Origin: Rickettsiales bacterium
Lineage (GTDB): Bacteria > Pseudomonadota > Alphaproteobacteria > Rickettsiales > UBA3002
DNA: 13,523 bases
Direction of reading: 5' to 3'
NCBI GenBank assembly: GCA_002725445.1
Contig: PBPD01000064.1
Span: forward strand, 1 to 13,523
Positions 13,216 to 13,523 of this stretch are shown here, piece after piece. The number at the start of each line of letters is the position of its first letter. Positions within the stretch are counted from its first letter, which is position 1. The position numbers and the translations under genes were made by a program. The notes under the pieces are model-generated. The model was given only the letters and a program-made list of their open reading frames with translations. It was not told the DNA's origin and did no database searches.

Positions 13216-13523
13216 ATGGTTGAGTTTGCACTGCCACGTAATTCAAAAGTAACCAAGGGCGCGCGCCACAAAGCACCGGAAGGGGCCAAGAATGTACGCG
13301 TGTTCAACATCTATCGTTGGGATCCCAATGATGTGGATGAAAAAACAGGCGAGCCTAAGAATCCCCGTATGGATAAATACGAAGTTGATATGGATGAATG
13401 CGCGCCGATGGTGTTGGATGCACTGATCAAAATTAAGGATGAGATGGATAGCAGCCTCACCTTCCGCCGCTCGTGCCGCGAGGGCATTTGTGGTTCGTGC
13501 GCGATGAACATCGACGGCACGAA
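13216..13523 (+). CDS. sdhB: Succinate dehydrogenase iron-sulfur subunit (partial, 5' part)
   Basis: SdhB carries the [2Fe-2S], [4Fe-4S] and [3Fe-4S] clusters that move electrons from SdhA to quinone. The first 102 codons are present and the gene continues past the window edge. FNIYRWDP (30-37) is the usual N-terminal strand. TFRRSCREGICGSCAMNIDG (82-101) holds Cys87, Cys92 and Cys95, three of the four [2Fe-2S] ligands. An N-terminal extension of about 28 basic residues before the family start is seen, as in many alphaproteobacteria. AAGGAGAG (13202-13209) is a strong ribosome binding site for the ATG at 13216. Confidence 0.97.
   Translation, partial: MVEFALPRNSKVTKGARHKAPEGAKNVRVFNIYRWDPNDVDEKTGEPKNPRMDKYEVDMDECAPMVLDALIKIKDEMDSSLTFRRSCREGICGSCAMNIDGT

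Overview
The window reads as ordinary, densely packed chromosome from an alphaproteobacterium, probably a Rhodospirillales, Rickettsiales or Micavibrio-like lineage. This rests on the gene order rpsP-rimM-trmD-rplS followed by leuC/leuD/leuB/asd, the order sdhC-sdhD-sdhA-sdhB, and protein signatures such as the EESF and LLEYPHYTKP forms in TrmD. Class-level placement is fairly secure; anything finer is a guess. TGA is used as a normal stop (rimM, leuD). I see no rRNA, tRNA, CRISPR array, insertion sequence or phage gene.

Region 1 (1-1926) is the ribosome and tRNA maturation operon: the end of rpsP, a very short hydrophobic ORF with a perfect ribosome binding site, rimM, trmD and rplS. It ends in a strong rho-independent terminator. 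RimM and TrmD support 30S maturation and tRNA G37 methylation, and rpsP and rplS encode S16 and L19.

Region 2 (1927-8081) is a leucine/aspartate biosynthesis run: leuC, an uncharacterised lipoprotein, leuD, a YciI-like protein, leuB, asd and a CitE/HpcH-family CoA-ester lyase. LeuC and LeuD form isopropylmalate isomerase, LeuB makes the next step to 2-oxoisocaproate, and Asd makes aspartate semialdehyde for Lys/Thr/Met and cell-wall diaminopimelate. A candidate internal promoter lies before leuB. No leuA is present.

Region 3 (8078-9529, minus strand) is one convergent gene for a 483-residue protein. It has a perfect Nudix box near its N-terminus and about 270 further residues that I cannot assign. 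Its stop codon overlaps that of the CitE-like gene. A 170-bp AT-rich gap with the only divergent promoters of the window separates it from the sdh operon.

Region 4 (9700-13523) is the succinate dehydrogenase (complex II) operon sdhC-sdhD-sdhA, then an M48-family zinc metallopeptidase lipoprotein, then sdhB, which runs off the window edge. The protease gene lying between the flavoprotein and iron-sulfur subunit genes is the most unusual layout here.

No clearly new multi-gene system is visible. The best leads are the Nudix protein with its long unassigned C-terminus, the protease inside the sdh operon, the 19-residue ORF between rpsP and rimM, and the lipoprotein between leuC and leuD.
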